A stretch of DNA of 7,586 nucleotides from an uncultured Christensenella sp. (GTDB lineage Bacteria; Bacillota; Clostridia; Christensenellales; UBA3700). A program made the position numbers and the translations under genes. Position 1 is the stretch's first letter. Each line of letters opens with the position of its first letter. The DNA is taken from assembly GCA_910576875.1 (NCBI GenBank), contig CAJTKI010000069.1, positions 1 through 7,586 on the forward strand, given 5' to 3'. The notes under the pieces were generated by a model that had not been told where the DNA came from, did no database searches, and worked only from the letters and a program-made list of their open reading frames with translations. Shown piece after piece: positions 1-6,553 of this stretch.

Positions 1-342
1 GTCGTGGCGGAAGACGCGTTGCAAGCGGGACAGACGTACAGCGTCGTCGCGAAGCTGAAAGGCGACAGCGCGGGCAACTACGTATTTGTCGCGGACGACG
101 GACAGGTGACGGAGACGCCGACGCAGAGCGCGCCGTACGAGTTCGATTTTGCAACCGACGGCAACGGCGGGAACGGCGGCGGCATGATGTCCGCTCAGGA
201 CGTGGATTGGTTCAAGCGGATTTTCATCATCATGACCGTTTTGATGGGCGGCATGCTGCTGGTGCAAATCATGATTTGGCTGGCGGTTTGCATGCGTCGT
301 CGCGACCGTCGGGACAAACGGCAAAAGCGCGCGGACGAATGA
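1..342 (+). CDS. C-terminal fragment of a membrane-anchored surface protein (5' end outside window)
   Basis: The frame is open from base 1 and stops with TGA at 340-342, so only the last 113 residues are visible. A GTG at position 4 is in frame but has no ribosome binding site and is not a credible start. The fragment begins with a polar, beta-type stretch (about residues 1-55), followed by a Gly/Asn-rich flexible linker (GNGGNGGG). One hydrophobic membrane segment follows at about residues 74-98 (nt 220-294), then a very basic tail (RRRDRRDKRQKR). By the positive-inside rule the bulk of the protein should be outside and the short Arg/Lys tail in the cytoplasm. This suggests a cell-surface or secreted protein held by a C-terminal anchor. 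There is no LPXTG sorting motif. I do not recognise the family. A terminator at 375-410 separates it from the next operon. Confidence 0.75.
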   Translation, partial: VVAEDALQAGQTYSVVAKLKGDSAGNYVFVADDGQVTETPTQSAPYEFDFATDGNGGNGGGMMSAQDVDWFKRIFIIMTVLMGGMLLVQIMIWLAVCMRRRDRRDKRQKRADE

Positions 343-374
343 TCTCCGCATGCGCGGTATATCGGCTAGATCGG

Positions 375-410
375 ATCGCGTCGTATCGGGTACGGTACGG
401 CGCGATTTTT
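375..410 (+). terminator. Intrinsic terminator of the upstream surface-protein gene
   Basis: Bases 375-388 pair with 393-406 to give a stem of about 14 bp with only two G-T wobbles (381/400 and 386/395) and a GGTA tetraloop. The run TTTTT at 406-410 follows at once. It lies 32 bp after the stop codon of the upstream gene, so it should insulate that gene from the amino-sugar operon. Confidence 0.85.
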
Positions 411-472
411 CGTTGTATCGAGGATATTTTGCCGCGATTTGGGCGGAACGAACGTCGGATTGTTTCCGCGCG

Positions 473-501
473 TATAAAATTTGCATCGATCGGTGTATAC
501 T
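473..501 (+). promoter_or_regulatory. Weak candidate promoter for the acetyltransferase-glmM operon
   Basis: The 203-bp gap at 343-545 holds the upstream terminator, this candidate and a ribosome binding site. I see no gene in it. TATACT at 496-501 is a fair -10 box. The matching -35 position (473-478) reads TATAAA, a poor match to TTGACA, although 17 bp away. A promoter must lie between 411 and about 530 because the upstream unit ends in a strong terminator, but the exact boxes are uncertain. TATATT at 520-525 is another possible -10 box and has no -35 partner. Confidence 0.25.
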
Positions 502-533
502 CCCGCATAGGCGCGTTCATATATTGATGTATC

Positions 534-540
534 GGGAGGT
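534..540 (+). promoter_or_regulatory. Strong ribosome binding site fixing the start of the free-standing acetyltransferase
   Basis: GGGAGGT lies 5 nt before the ATG at 546. Its strength shows that translation truly starts here, so the protein is an independent GlmU-like acetyltransferase and not the tail of a broken two-domain gene. Confidence 0.8.
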
Positions 541-545
541 GCAAT

Positions 546-1196
546 ATGAAACTGATAGATCCTAACACGACCTATATCGATCCGCGCGCGGAGATTGCGG
601 ACGACGTCGTGATATATCCCAACAATCACATCATCGGCGCATGCAAAATCGCGTCCGGCTGCGTGCTGTATCCCAACAATATTTTGACGGATACGCAGAT
701 CGGTTGCGATTGCAAGGTGACGGCGAGCGTGGCGGAACGCGCGTGCGTCGGGCAAGGCGCGACGGTCGGTCCGTACGCGTATCTGCGTCCGGGCAGCAAG
801 ATCGGAGACGGATGTCGGATCGGCGACTTCGTCGAGATCAAAAACGCCGCCGTCGGCGACGCTACCAAAGTCTCGCATCTGACGTATGTGGGCGACTGCG
901 AGATCGGCAAGCGTTGCAACATCGGTTGCGGCGTCGTGTTCGTCAACTACGACGGCGTCGCCAAGCATCGCAGTACGGTCGGGGACGATTGTTTTATCGG
1001 ATCCAATTGCAACGTCGTCGCGCCTGTGCGCGTCGCGGATCAGACGTATGTAGCGGCGGGTACGACGCTGGTGTCGGATACCCCCAGCGATAGTTTGGTC
1101 ATTGGGCGCGTGCGCGCGGAAATCAAGCCCGATCGCGCGTCGCAGTTGAAGCGCAAATTCCGTTTGCGCAAAGAGTCGGAGGGAACGCAAGTATGA
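546..1196 (+). CDS. Free-standing GlmU-type glucosamine-1-phosphate N-acetyltransferase (left-handed beta-helix)
   Basis: This 216-residue protein matches only the C-terminal acetyltransferase half of bifunctional GlmU, which transfers acetyl from acetyl-CoA to glucosamine-1-phosphate in the cytoplasm. Imperfect hexapeptide repeats (IGxxxx, VGxxxx) run from about residue 12 to 175, as expected for a trimeric left-handed beta-helix. Residues matching the E. coli GlmU acetyltransferase site are present: Arg81 in LRPG, Lys99 in FVEIK, His111 in SHLTY (the catalytic base in the family), Asn134-Tyr135 in NYDG, Lys140, Ser153 in IGSN and the AAGTT turn near 170-174. The N-terminal uridylyltransferase domain (about 230 residues, with its Gly-rich nucleotide signature) is absent. 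The protein starts near the point where the GlmU linker meets the helix domain. It overlaps glmM by 4 bp (ATGA), so the two are probably translationally coupled. Another hexapeptide acetyltransferase specificity is possible, but the NYDG and HLTY motifs favour GlmU. Confidence 0.88.
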   Translation: MKLIDPNTTYIDPRAEIADDVVIYPNNHIIGACKIASGCVLYPNNILTDTQIGCDCKVTASVAERACVGQGATVGPYAYLRPGSKIGDGCRIGDFVEIKNAAVGDATKVSHLTYVGDCEIGKRCNIGCGVVFVNYDGVAKHRSTVGDDCFIGSNCNVVAPVRVADQTYVAAGTTLVSDTPSDSLVIGRVRAEIKPDRASQLKRKFRLRKESEGTQV

Positions 1197-2503
1197 TGTA
1201 TTTCGGTACGGACGGCATTCGCGGCATTTCCAATCGCGAGATCACGCCGCAGCTTGCGCATGCGGTCGGCAATGCGTTGACGCAGTGCATCGAGCGCTGT
1301 CGGGTCGTGGTCGGCAGAGATACGCGCCGATCGGGCAGTATGTTGGCGCACGCGCTTGCCGCAGGCGTCATGCAAGGCGGCGGCGAAGTGCTCGACGTCG
1401 ATATTTTGCCTACGCCCGGCATTGCGTATTTGAGCAAACTGTATCAGGCGGATTTCGGGATCGTGATCAGCGCGTCGCACAATCCGCCCGAATATAACGG
1501 CATCAAAGTGTTCGACGCGCGCGGCTACAAACTCGACGAAGCGCACGAAGCGCGCATCGAAGCCGCGATGGCGAATATTCACAGCGTTTCGGCGGACGGC
1601 GTCGGGACGTACGAATTCGTGCACAACGCGGCGGACAGCTATATCGCGCATCTGGTCGGTTGCGGCGTTTCGCTCAAAGGCAAACGCATTTTGCTCGACT
1701 GCGCCAACGGCGCCGCGTGGGACGCCGCGCCCAGAGCGTTTCGTCTGCTCGGCGCGCAAGTGGACGCGTTGCACGTCGGACACGGCGGGGCGGACATCAA
1801 CGACCGTTGCGGCGCGTTGTGGGCGCAATTGCTGTCCGAGCGGATGCGCGCGGGCGAATACGATATGGGATTTGCGTTCGACGGCGACAGCGATCGTCTG
1901 ATCGCGTTGGACGAAAAGGGCAACGTCGTGGACGGCGATCAGATCTTGTATATTTTGTCGATGTTCGCCAAGTCGCAGGGCAAAGCGCCCGATACCGTCG
2001 TCGGCACGTTCCATACCAATATGGGCATCGAACGCGCGCTGGCGGATGCGGGCATTCGGTTGTTGCGCGCCGATATCGGGGACAAATACGTGCTCCAATC
2101 CATGCTGCGTTGCGGCGCAAAGCTGGGCGCGGAGCAGTCCGGTCATATTATATTATCCGATTATGCGACGACGGGCGACGGCATTTTGAGCGCGATCGTG
2201 CTTTCCGCGGTCGTATCCCGAGCGGAAAGACCGCTTTCGCAATGCAACGACGTCGAGCTGTATCCCCAATGCAACCGCAGCATTCCGGTCGGCGACAAGT
2301 TGCGCATCATCAACAATTCCGATCTGGCGGAGCAGGTCGAGCGCGTCCGGCGGCAATTGGGCGATCGGGGGCGCGTGTTGTTGCGCGCGTCGGGGACGGA
2401 GCCGAAAGTACGCGTAACGGTCGAGTGCGACGATCGGGACATTGCCGAAAAATTAACACATGAAATAGCCGATTTCATTCTAAAACTCAATTTTCAAGCG
2501 TGA
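1193..2503 (+). CDS. glmM: Phosphoglucosamine mutase
   Basis: GlmM interconverts glucosamine-6-phosphate and glucosamine-1-phosphate, the step before acetylation on the way to UDP-GlcNAc. The 436-residue length is close to the usual 445-450. Family motifs appear in order: the N-terminal FGTDGIRG (residues 4-11), the phosphoserine loop SASHNPPEYNGIK with Ser95 as the expected phosphorylated residue, the Mg-binding DGDSDR (230-235), the sugar-binding EQSGH (314-318), and the C-terminal phosphate-binding RASGTEPKVRV (398-408), usually RPSGTEP in the family. I chose the ATG at 1193 over the one at 1196 because GGAGGG at 1178-1183 is 9 nt upstream and the 4-bp overlap with the acetyltransferase stop fits coupled translation. 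No clear terminator follows; the next 100 bp are AT-rich. Confidence 0.96.
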   Translation: MMYFGTDGIRGISNREITPQLAHAVGNALTQCIERCRVVVGRDTRRSGSMLAHALAAGVMQGGGEVLDVDILPTPGIAYLSKLYQADFGIVISASHNPPEYNGIKVFDARGYKLDEAHEARIEAAMANIHSVSADGVGTYEFVHNAADSYIAHLVGCGVSLKGKRILLDCANGAAWDAAPRAFRLLGAQVDALHVGHGGADINDRCGALWAQLLSERMRAGEYDMGFAFDGDSDRLIALDEKGNVVDGDQILYILSMFAKSQGKAPDTVVGTFHTNMGIERALADAGIRLLRADIGDKYVLQSMLRCGAKLGAEQSGHIILSDYATTGDGILSAIVLSAVVSRAERPLSQCNDVELYPQCNRSIPVGDKLRIINNSDLAEQVERVRRQLGDRGRVLLRASGTEPKVRVTVECDDRDIAEKLTHEIADFILKLNFQA

Positions 2504-2521
2504 TTTTACAAAGATTTTACA
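2502..2521 (+). repeat. Short 11-bp-phased direct repeat
   Basis: GATTTTACA occurs at 2502-2510 and again at 2513-2521. The first copy begins inside the glmM stop codon. The 11-bp period is about one helical turn, so the two copies face the same side of the DNA. They lie about 30 bp upstream of the putative -35 box of the lipoprotein gene. This could be a regulator site or a chance feature of AT-rich DNA. Confidence 0.35.
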
Positions 2522-2551
2522 TTTGGAAAGTCAATTATTTTTTTAAAACGA

Positions 2552-2580
2552 TTGATTTTGCACTTGCGGTCGAGTAAAAT
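2552..2580 (+). promoter_or_regulatory. Candidate sigma-A promoter of the lipoprotein gene
   Basis: TTGATT at 2552-2557 and TAAAAT at 2575-2580 are 17 bp apart. An alternative pair is TTGCAC (2558-2563) with TGTAAT (2580-2585), 16 bp apart. Either gives a leader of about 50-57 nt. A small hairpin (TACGC 2597-2601 with GCGTA 2612-2616) would lie near the 5' end of that leader. The flanking DNA is markedly more AT-rich than the genes around it. Confidence 0.55.
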
Positions 2581-2628
2581 GTAATTGGGAAAATTGTACG
2601 CTACTCATAGGGCGTATGAAAAAAGATG

Positions 2629-2636
2629 AGGAGGAG
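2629..2636 (+). promoter_or_regulatory. Ribosome binding site that decides the lipoprotein start
   Basis: AGGAGG at 2629-2634, extended as GGAG to 2636, is 9 nt before the ATG at 2644. An in-frame ATG at 2626 overlaps this site and cannot be served by it. It would also put Arg and Glu residues in front of the signal peptide. Confidence 0.85.
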
Positions 2637-2643
2637 TGAAGTT

Positions 2644-5505
2644 ATGAGAAAAAGCAAGACTGCTTGGCTGGTCGTGTTTGCTCTTGTCGTGATGCTTCTG
2701 TGCGGCGTGCTTGCAGGCTGTAAGAAGAGCGGCGGCGGTGTCGGAGCAGGTACGGACGGCAGTGGTTCTAACGGCGGTTCGATGACGGAGATCCGTACGA
2801 ATACGCATGTGACGTTCGGCTTGGATTCCGCGTTGGAGTCGCATCAAGTCGCGCAGGGGGTTAAGGTCACTGCGATCGACGCGACCCAGAGCGTGGCGGA
2901 CGTCGAAGTCAGCCCGCGCGGCAAGGGGTTCGTCGTACATCCCCCGGCAGGCGGATACACGGTCGGCAAGACGTACATAATCGAAGTAGGCGAAGGCATT
3001 TCGTTTACCGAGTACCCCAATGTCAAACGTGTAAAATTTACGATTGTCGAGGAGTTGCAGGTAGCGTTCAAGGACGGCGTGCGCGAGTATGCCGAGAGCG
3101 CTGTTTCCTCGTTCCAGCAACATAGCATCGATGCCAACGGCTCCGCTTACGGTTCGATGACGTTGCAGACCAACGGCGTCGAGATCGCGCCGGGCGATGT
3201 ATTCTTGGTGCGCAAGGGCGATGTGTCCGAAGCATTTAAGGTTCAGTCTGCCAACGCGCTTTCGTCTTCGGTGACGGCGATTTCGTGGATCAAACCCGAA
3301 TTGACCGACGTCATGACGACGATGCAGTTTGCCGGCAGTGCGGATTTGAGCACGGAAGGCGGCAATGCGGAGATTTCTTATAAAGAAGCCGCGGAAGAAG
3401 AATTGGGCAAGTCCGAACTGGCTACGTCCGTTCTGAGCATCTTCGGTTCCAAGCCGACGTTCAACGTCAATGCGAACATCGTCGATAAAAAGTCCGTTGT
3501 CGCGACCGTAACGATCACCGTTCCCAACGTCGTGGCGGTAGAGGGCTTCGGCAGCACCAATTTGATCATTACGATTAAAAACACCTTGACCCCGACCGCG
3601 GATACCAATTTCGATTTCTCCGCAGGTCAGCTCAAGTTCAACGTCGACGCCTTGATCGACAACCGTACCGAATGCATCGTTACGCTCGGCACCAGCGCCG
3701 GTGTGGACAGAATCAGCAACGTACAGGAACTGCTTGACAAACTCGCGGCTTTGGATGCGAGCAACGAAGAAGGCGTTTCCGTTCCGTTGTTCAAATGGAC
3801 GGTGCCGATTGCCAACGGCGCGGCTGCGATTTCCTATGATGCGAATCTGGCGTTCCGTTTCTCGTTCTCGGGCAGTTTCAACGTCGTTGCCAAGGGCAGC
3901 ATTCTGTACAACGTAGGCGTTGCTTACGATCTCGAAAACGGCATCACGTCCTACGCGGACAGCCTCAAAGAGAACTTTATGGATTCCGTCACCGTCGATA
4001 TGACCGGTAGCGCGACCGTAAAAGTCGGTTTGATTCAGGATTTGAGCCTGGAAGTGCTTGCGGGCGTGCTCGGCGTCGGTATCAGTGCGGAAGTCGGCAA
4101 CTACAATTCCGTTTACGGCGTTGCGCAGACCGGCAACCTGTTGGTGGAAGCTCCGACGATCAACGGCAACATTTATTTTGAAGGCGGTATCTACTACGAC
4201 GTCAATCTGAAATTCGCTTTGAAGATCGGCTCGATCATCAACCTGAACCAAGGCGTCAATATCGTCAACGGACAGAAGAGACTTTACGACGCGGGTCAAG
4301 AATTCTACGCGACCAAACTCAACGCTTTGGACAACAATCGCATCGCGTTGGGCGCGTTTGTATCCAATATGCCGACCTTTACCAAGGACGTATATTGCAT
4401 GACCAACGGCGCGACGGACGAAGGCGTTGCGGTCGATGTTGCGGATCTGCGTTTCACGACCGATTCCGCGGCGATCACGATTGATGCCAACGGCATCGTC
4501 ACGATTGCGGATGCATATCGCAATCAGCCGTTCAGCGCTACGGTCAACGTAGAGTTGGTCGGCGGCATCGGCATGACGTCGGATGCGAAAGCGATCTACA
4601 TGCAGAGCGTGACCTTTGATTATACGGGTGCGTTGGTACTTGCTACCGATCGCGTCGCGTTTGACAAATCCGCATCTTCCAAGACTGCGATCAAAGTCGG
4701 CGTGACGCTGGCGGGCGAAGCCGCAGGCACCACCCCGACGGTAGAAGGCATCGTCGGCGACTATACCTGGACGGGTAGCGAACTCGTTCTGTCGGTCGGC
4801 GCGCTCAACCGTATGGACAACGGCATCAACGAACTGACCGTCGTCGCGGGCAATGCGCAAGCAAAATTGACGGTGGACGTCACGGGCAGACTCGCTTACA
4901 ACTCGGATGAGAAGAACGGCGTGTACGAATTGTATTCCAAAGATCAAATCTTGGATATGATCGACCGTAGCGCAAACATCGATTTCGCAGGCAAGCAGTT
5001 TATCTTGACCGACGACATCGATATGGGCGGCGCCGAGATTGCTCCGATCGCGAAGTTCGCGGGCGTCTTGGACGGCAAGGGCTATGCGATCTCCAACTAC
5101 ACCGTTACCGGCGCAGTGGACGGCAATGCCGCATTCATCGCGGTCAATACCGGCGTAGTCACCGACATCGAATTGGCGGGTAACGTCGCTCTGAACGTTG
5201 CGGCGAAACACGGTCAAGACTTCTTGGTTGCCGGCGCGGTTGCCGTCAACAACGGTATCGTGACCGACGTCAAAGTAAGCGGCGAAGTCAGCGTATACAG
5301 CACGTCTTTGGCTGCGTTCAACGAATTCCGCGTAGCGGCACTCGTAGCGCAGGGCGAAGCAAGCGGTTCGGCGCAGGATGTTGCCGTGCAGGTAAGATTC
5401 AAGTTCGATTTGCTCAACGTTAAGTTCATCGTTGATGCGGATGCGTACAGAGCTTCCTGTGACACGGTATCCAACTTCAACTGCACCAAAGTCGTCAAGG
5501 CGTAA
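2644..5505 (+). CDS. Large secreted lipoprotein with GLUG-like C-terminal region, function unknown
   Basis: This 953-residue protein opens with a classical lipoprotein signal: a basic n-region (MRKSK), a hydrophobic core, and the lipobox LAGC with Cys26 as the predicted lipidated residue. A Gly/Ser-rich tether follows (about 29-46). It should sit on the outer face of the cytoplasmic membrane. The body is rich in Val, Ala, Gly, Asn, Asp and Thr with alternating hydrophobic residues, as in beta-rich extracellular proteins. From about residue 760 the pattern changes to that of surface proteins with GLUG repeats: an 'ELYSKDQILDMI' opening, 'FILTDDIDMGG', 'FAGVLDGKGYAISNYTV', then two copies of a 'NxGxVTDxxxxG' strand-turn (NTGVVTDIELAG and NNGIVTDVKVSG). 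I recognise no catalytic motif. Adhesion, matrix or glycan binding would be a guess. Codon choice looks less dominated by GCG/CGC-type codons than in neighbouring genes. The gene is a single-gene unit with its own promoter and terminator. Confidence 0.88.
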   Translation: MRKSKTAWLVVFALVVMLLCGVLAGCKKSGGGVGAGTDGSGSNGGSMTEIRTNTHVTFGLDSALESHQVAQGVKVTAIDATQSVADVEVSPRGKGFVVHPPAGGYTVGKTYIIEVGEGISFTEYPNVKRVKFTIVEELQVAFKDGVREYAESAVSSFQQHSIDANGSAYGSMTLQTNGVEIAPGDVFLVRKGDVSEAFKVQSANALSSSVTAISWIKPELTDVMTTMQFAGSADLSTEGGNAEISYKEAAEEELGKSELATSVLSIFGSKPTFNVNANIVDKKSVVATVTITVPNVVAVEGFGSTNLIITIKNTLTPTADTNFDFSAGQLKFNVDALIDNRTECIVTLGTSAGVDRISNVQELLDKLAALDASNEEGVSVPLFKWTVPIANGAAAISYDANLAFRFSFSGSFNVVAKGSILYNVGVAYDLENGITSYADSLKENFMDSVTVDMTGSATVKVGLIQDLSLEVLAGVLGVGISAEVGNYNSVYGVAQTGNLLVEAPTINGNIYFEGGIYYDVNLKFALKIGSIINLNQGVNIVNGQKRLYDAGQEFYATKLNALDNNRIALGAFVSNMPTFTKDVYCMTNGATDEGVAVDVADLRFTTDSAAITIDANGIVTIADAYRNQPFSATVNVELVGGIGMTSDAKAIYMQSVTFDYTGALVLATDRVAFDKSASSKTAIKVGVTLAGEAAGTTPTVEGIVGDYTWTGSELVLSVGALNRMDNGINELTVVAGNAQAKLTVDVTGRLAYNSDEKNGVYELYSKDQILDMIDRSANIDFAGKQFILTDDIDMGGAEIAPIAKFAGVLDGKGYAISNYTVTGAVDGNAAFIAVNTGVVTDIELAGNVALNVAAKHGQDFLVAGAVAVNNGIVTDVKVSGEVSVYSTSLAAFNEFRVAALVAQGEASGSAQDVAVQVRFKFDLLNVKFIVDADAYRASCDTVSNFNCTKVVKA

Positions 5506-5522
5506 TCCTCATCGACGCAAGG

Positions 5523-5549
5523 AAGGAGACCTTCGGGTCTCCTTTTTTT
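5523..5549 (+). terminator. Intrinsic terminator with UUCG tetraloop after the lipoprotein gene
   Basis: AAGGAGACC (5523-5531) pairs perfectly with GGTCTCCTT (5536-5544) across a C(TTCG)G loop, the very stable UUCG tetraloop. A run of seven Ts covers 5543-5549. It begins 17 bp after the lipoprotein stop codon, and the next promoter starts only 12 bp after the T-run. Confidence 0.95.
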
Positions 5550-5561
5550 GCGTTTTTGGTC

Positions 5562-5590
5562 TTGTCAAGCATGCGTTTATGCGATATAAT
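5562..5590 (+). promoter_or_regulatory. Near-consensus sigma-A promoter driving a leaderless GNAT-HU transcript
   Basis: TTGTCA (5562-5567) and TATAAT (5585-5590) are 17 bp apart: one mismatch in the -35 box and a perfect -10 box. Initiation normally falls about 7 nt after the -10 box, here at or next to the A of the ATG at 5597. No ribosome binding site fits between the promoter and that ATG. Confidence 0.85.
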
Positions 5591-5596
5591 CGAAGT

Positions 5597-6283
5597 ATGG
5601 GCGGCGATCAGACATTGCGCGCGGTTCGCGCGGACGAATACGATTTGATTTTACGGTTTTTGACGACGCAAAGATCGTCGTTGGAGCGAATCGAATTTTT
5701 TTATCCGTATCAACCGCAGGAGTTGAGAGCCGTGTTGGACGGCGGGCATTTTTATGCGGTATATGACGCAGACGCGCCGATTGCAACGTTCGGACTGGAT
5801 TTGGATCGGACGTATGCGGAGCAAATTGCCGACGTTGTGCGCGCCTGCACGCATGGCGCGTTGGCGCCGCAGCGTTGTTTCGAACTATCCGGTTTGATGG
5901 TGGACGCTCGTTGGCGCGGCGCAGGTTTGGCGGGGCGTTTGGCGGACGTTGTGTTGGCGGATGCGGCGCAGACGCTGACGGATGCCGATTGGGTATGCGG
6001 CGTCGTGCAACTCGACAATGCCGCGAGTTTGCGTACGTTCTTTTCGCGCGGCTTTGTATTGGGCGGCGTTTATGCAATGGGCGGCGCGTACGATTTCGGC
6101 TATTTGGTTCGCCCCGTATGCGTGTCGGTGGATTGCGATGTGCCGGTGCAATGGATTCGCGCGCGCGATATGCGCGGGCATGCGCGCATGCTCGCGGACG
6201 GATTGGTCGGCGTGCAGACGCAAGAAGGAAAAATCGGCTATGCCGCGCGCATGGCGATCGGATACAAGGAGAAATCATTATGA
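5597..6283 (+). CDS. GNAT-family N-acetyltransferase, probably translated from a leaderless mRNA
   Basis: This is a 228-residue GCN5-related acetyltransferase that would use acetyl-CoA; the acceptor cannot be told. The acetyl-CoA pyrophosphate-binding motif is clear at about 105-113 (RWRGAGLAG, the R/QxxGxG/A pattern), preceded by the strand FELSGLMVD. The motif-B type ending NAASLRTFFSRGF (141-153) follows. About 55 residues after the GNAT core (173-228) match nothing I know. I start the protein at the ATG at 5597 because a near-perfect promoter ends 6 nt before it and no ribosome binding site exists upstream. The in-frame ATG at 5579 lies within the promoter spacer, and the frame open back to 5432 would run through the previous gene and its terminator. 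The stop overlaps the HU start by 4 bp, and the HU ribosome binding site lies inside this gene's end. Confidence 0.85.
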   Translation: MGGDQTLRAVRADEYDLILRFLTTQRSSLERIEFFYPYQPQELRAVLDGGHFYAVYDADAPIATFGLDLDRTYAEQIADVVRACTHGALAPQRCFELSGLMVDARWRGAGLAGRLADVVLADAAQTLTDADWVCGVVQLDNAASLRTFFSRGFVLGGVYAMGGAYDFGYLVRPVCVSVDCDVPVQWIRARDMRGHARMLADGLVGVQTQEGKIGYAARMAIGYKEKSL

Positions 6284-6549
6284 ACAAACAAGAATTTATT
6301 GCGCAAGTCGCCCTGGAAGCGGGCGTTACGCCGACGATGGCGGCGAAATGCATGCAGGCGTTCGTCGTAACGTTGGGAGAAGAGCTTGCCAAAGGCAATG
6401 AGATCGTCGTTGCCAATTTGGGCAAATTCCGCGTCAAAGACCGTCCCGAGCGCATCGGCGTGTTGCCCGGCACGCAGGAAAAGATCACGATTCCCGCGCG
6501 CAAAAGCATTCATTTTGCGCCGGCAAAACAACTCAAAGAGCAGATTTGA
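6280..6549 (+). CDS. HU/IHF-family nucleoid DNA-binding protein
   Basis: This 89-residue protein has the typical HU length (about 90) and layout: N-terminal helices starting MNKQEFIAQVA, the GKF strand turn near residue 48-50, the DNA-embracing beta-arm, and the C-terminal IPARKSIHFAPAKQLKEQI. HU binds and bends DNA as a dimer and compacts the nucleoid. The arm-tip proline that intercalates into DNA in HU is kept at Pro63, with Arg55 and Arg58 before it. The usual GRNP signature there reads GVLP (60-63), so the arm is divergent, and this may be a secondary paralogue, not the main housekeeping HU. AGGAG at 6267-6271 lies 8 nt before the ATG, and the start overlaps the acetyltransferase stop (ATGA). 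The gene is therefore probably co-transcribed and coupled with the GNAT gene. Confidence 0.92.
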   Translation: MNKQEFIAQVALEAGVTPTMAAKCMQAFVVTLGEELAKGNEIVVANLGKFRVKDRPERIGVLPGTQEKITIPARKSIHFAPAKQLKEQI

Positions 6550-6553
6550 ACCG

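Noticed and set aside
343..545. Possible remnant of the missing GlmU uridylyltransferase domain before the acetyltransferase
   Set aside because: The gap is only about 200 bp, holds a terminator and a ribosome binding site, and shows no nucleotidyltransferase motif in any frame.
1040..2146. 368-codon - strand frame opposite glmM
   Set aside because: It is antisense to the conserved glmM motifs, with an Arg/His-rich translation lacking domain features and no ribosome binding site. It is a shadow frame.
2616..2639. Seven-codon mini-ORF (MKKDEEE) just before the lipoprotein start
   Set aside because: Its coding sequence is the lipoprotein ribosome binding site itself, and no convincing ribosome binding site precedes its ATG. 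It is most likely a by-product of the purine-rich stretch.
2605..5217. 870-codon open frame on the - strand opposite the lipoprotein gene
   Set aside because: It lies antisense to a well-supported gene with a ribosome binding site, signal peptide and terminator. Its translation is Arg/Asp/Val/Ala-rich low-grade sequence with no motif, and no start signals are seen. It is a shadow produced by codon bias.
5432..5596. Upstream in-frame extension of the GNAT gene
   Set aside because: It would begin inside the lipoprotein gene and read through its terminator and the GNAT promoter. The extra residues are not GNAT-like and lack a ribosome binding site.
5577..6509. 310-codon - strand frame opposite the GNAT and HU genes
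   Set aside because: Its translation is a Pro/Arg-rich string with no recognisable domain, it runs through the promoter and start of the GNAT gene, and it is antisense to two recognisable families.
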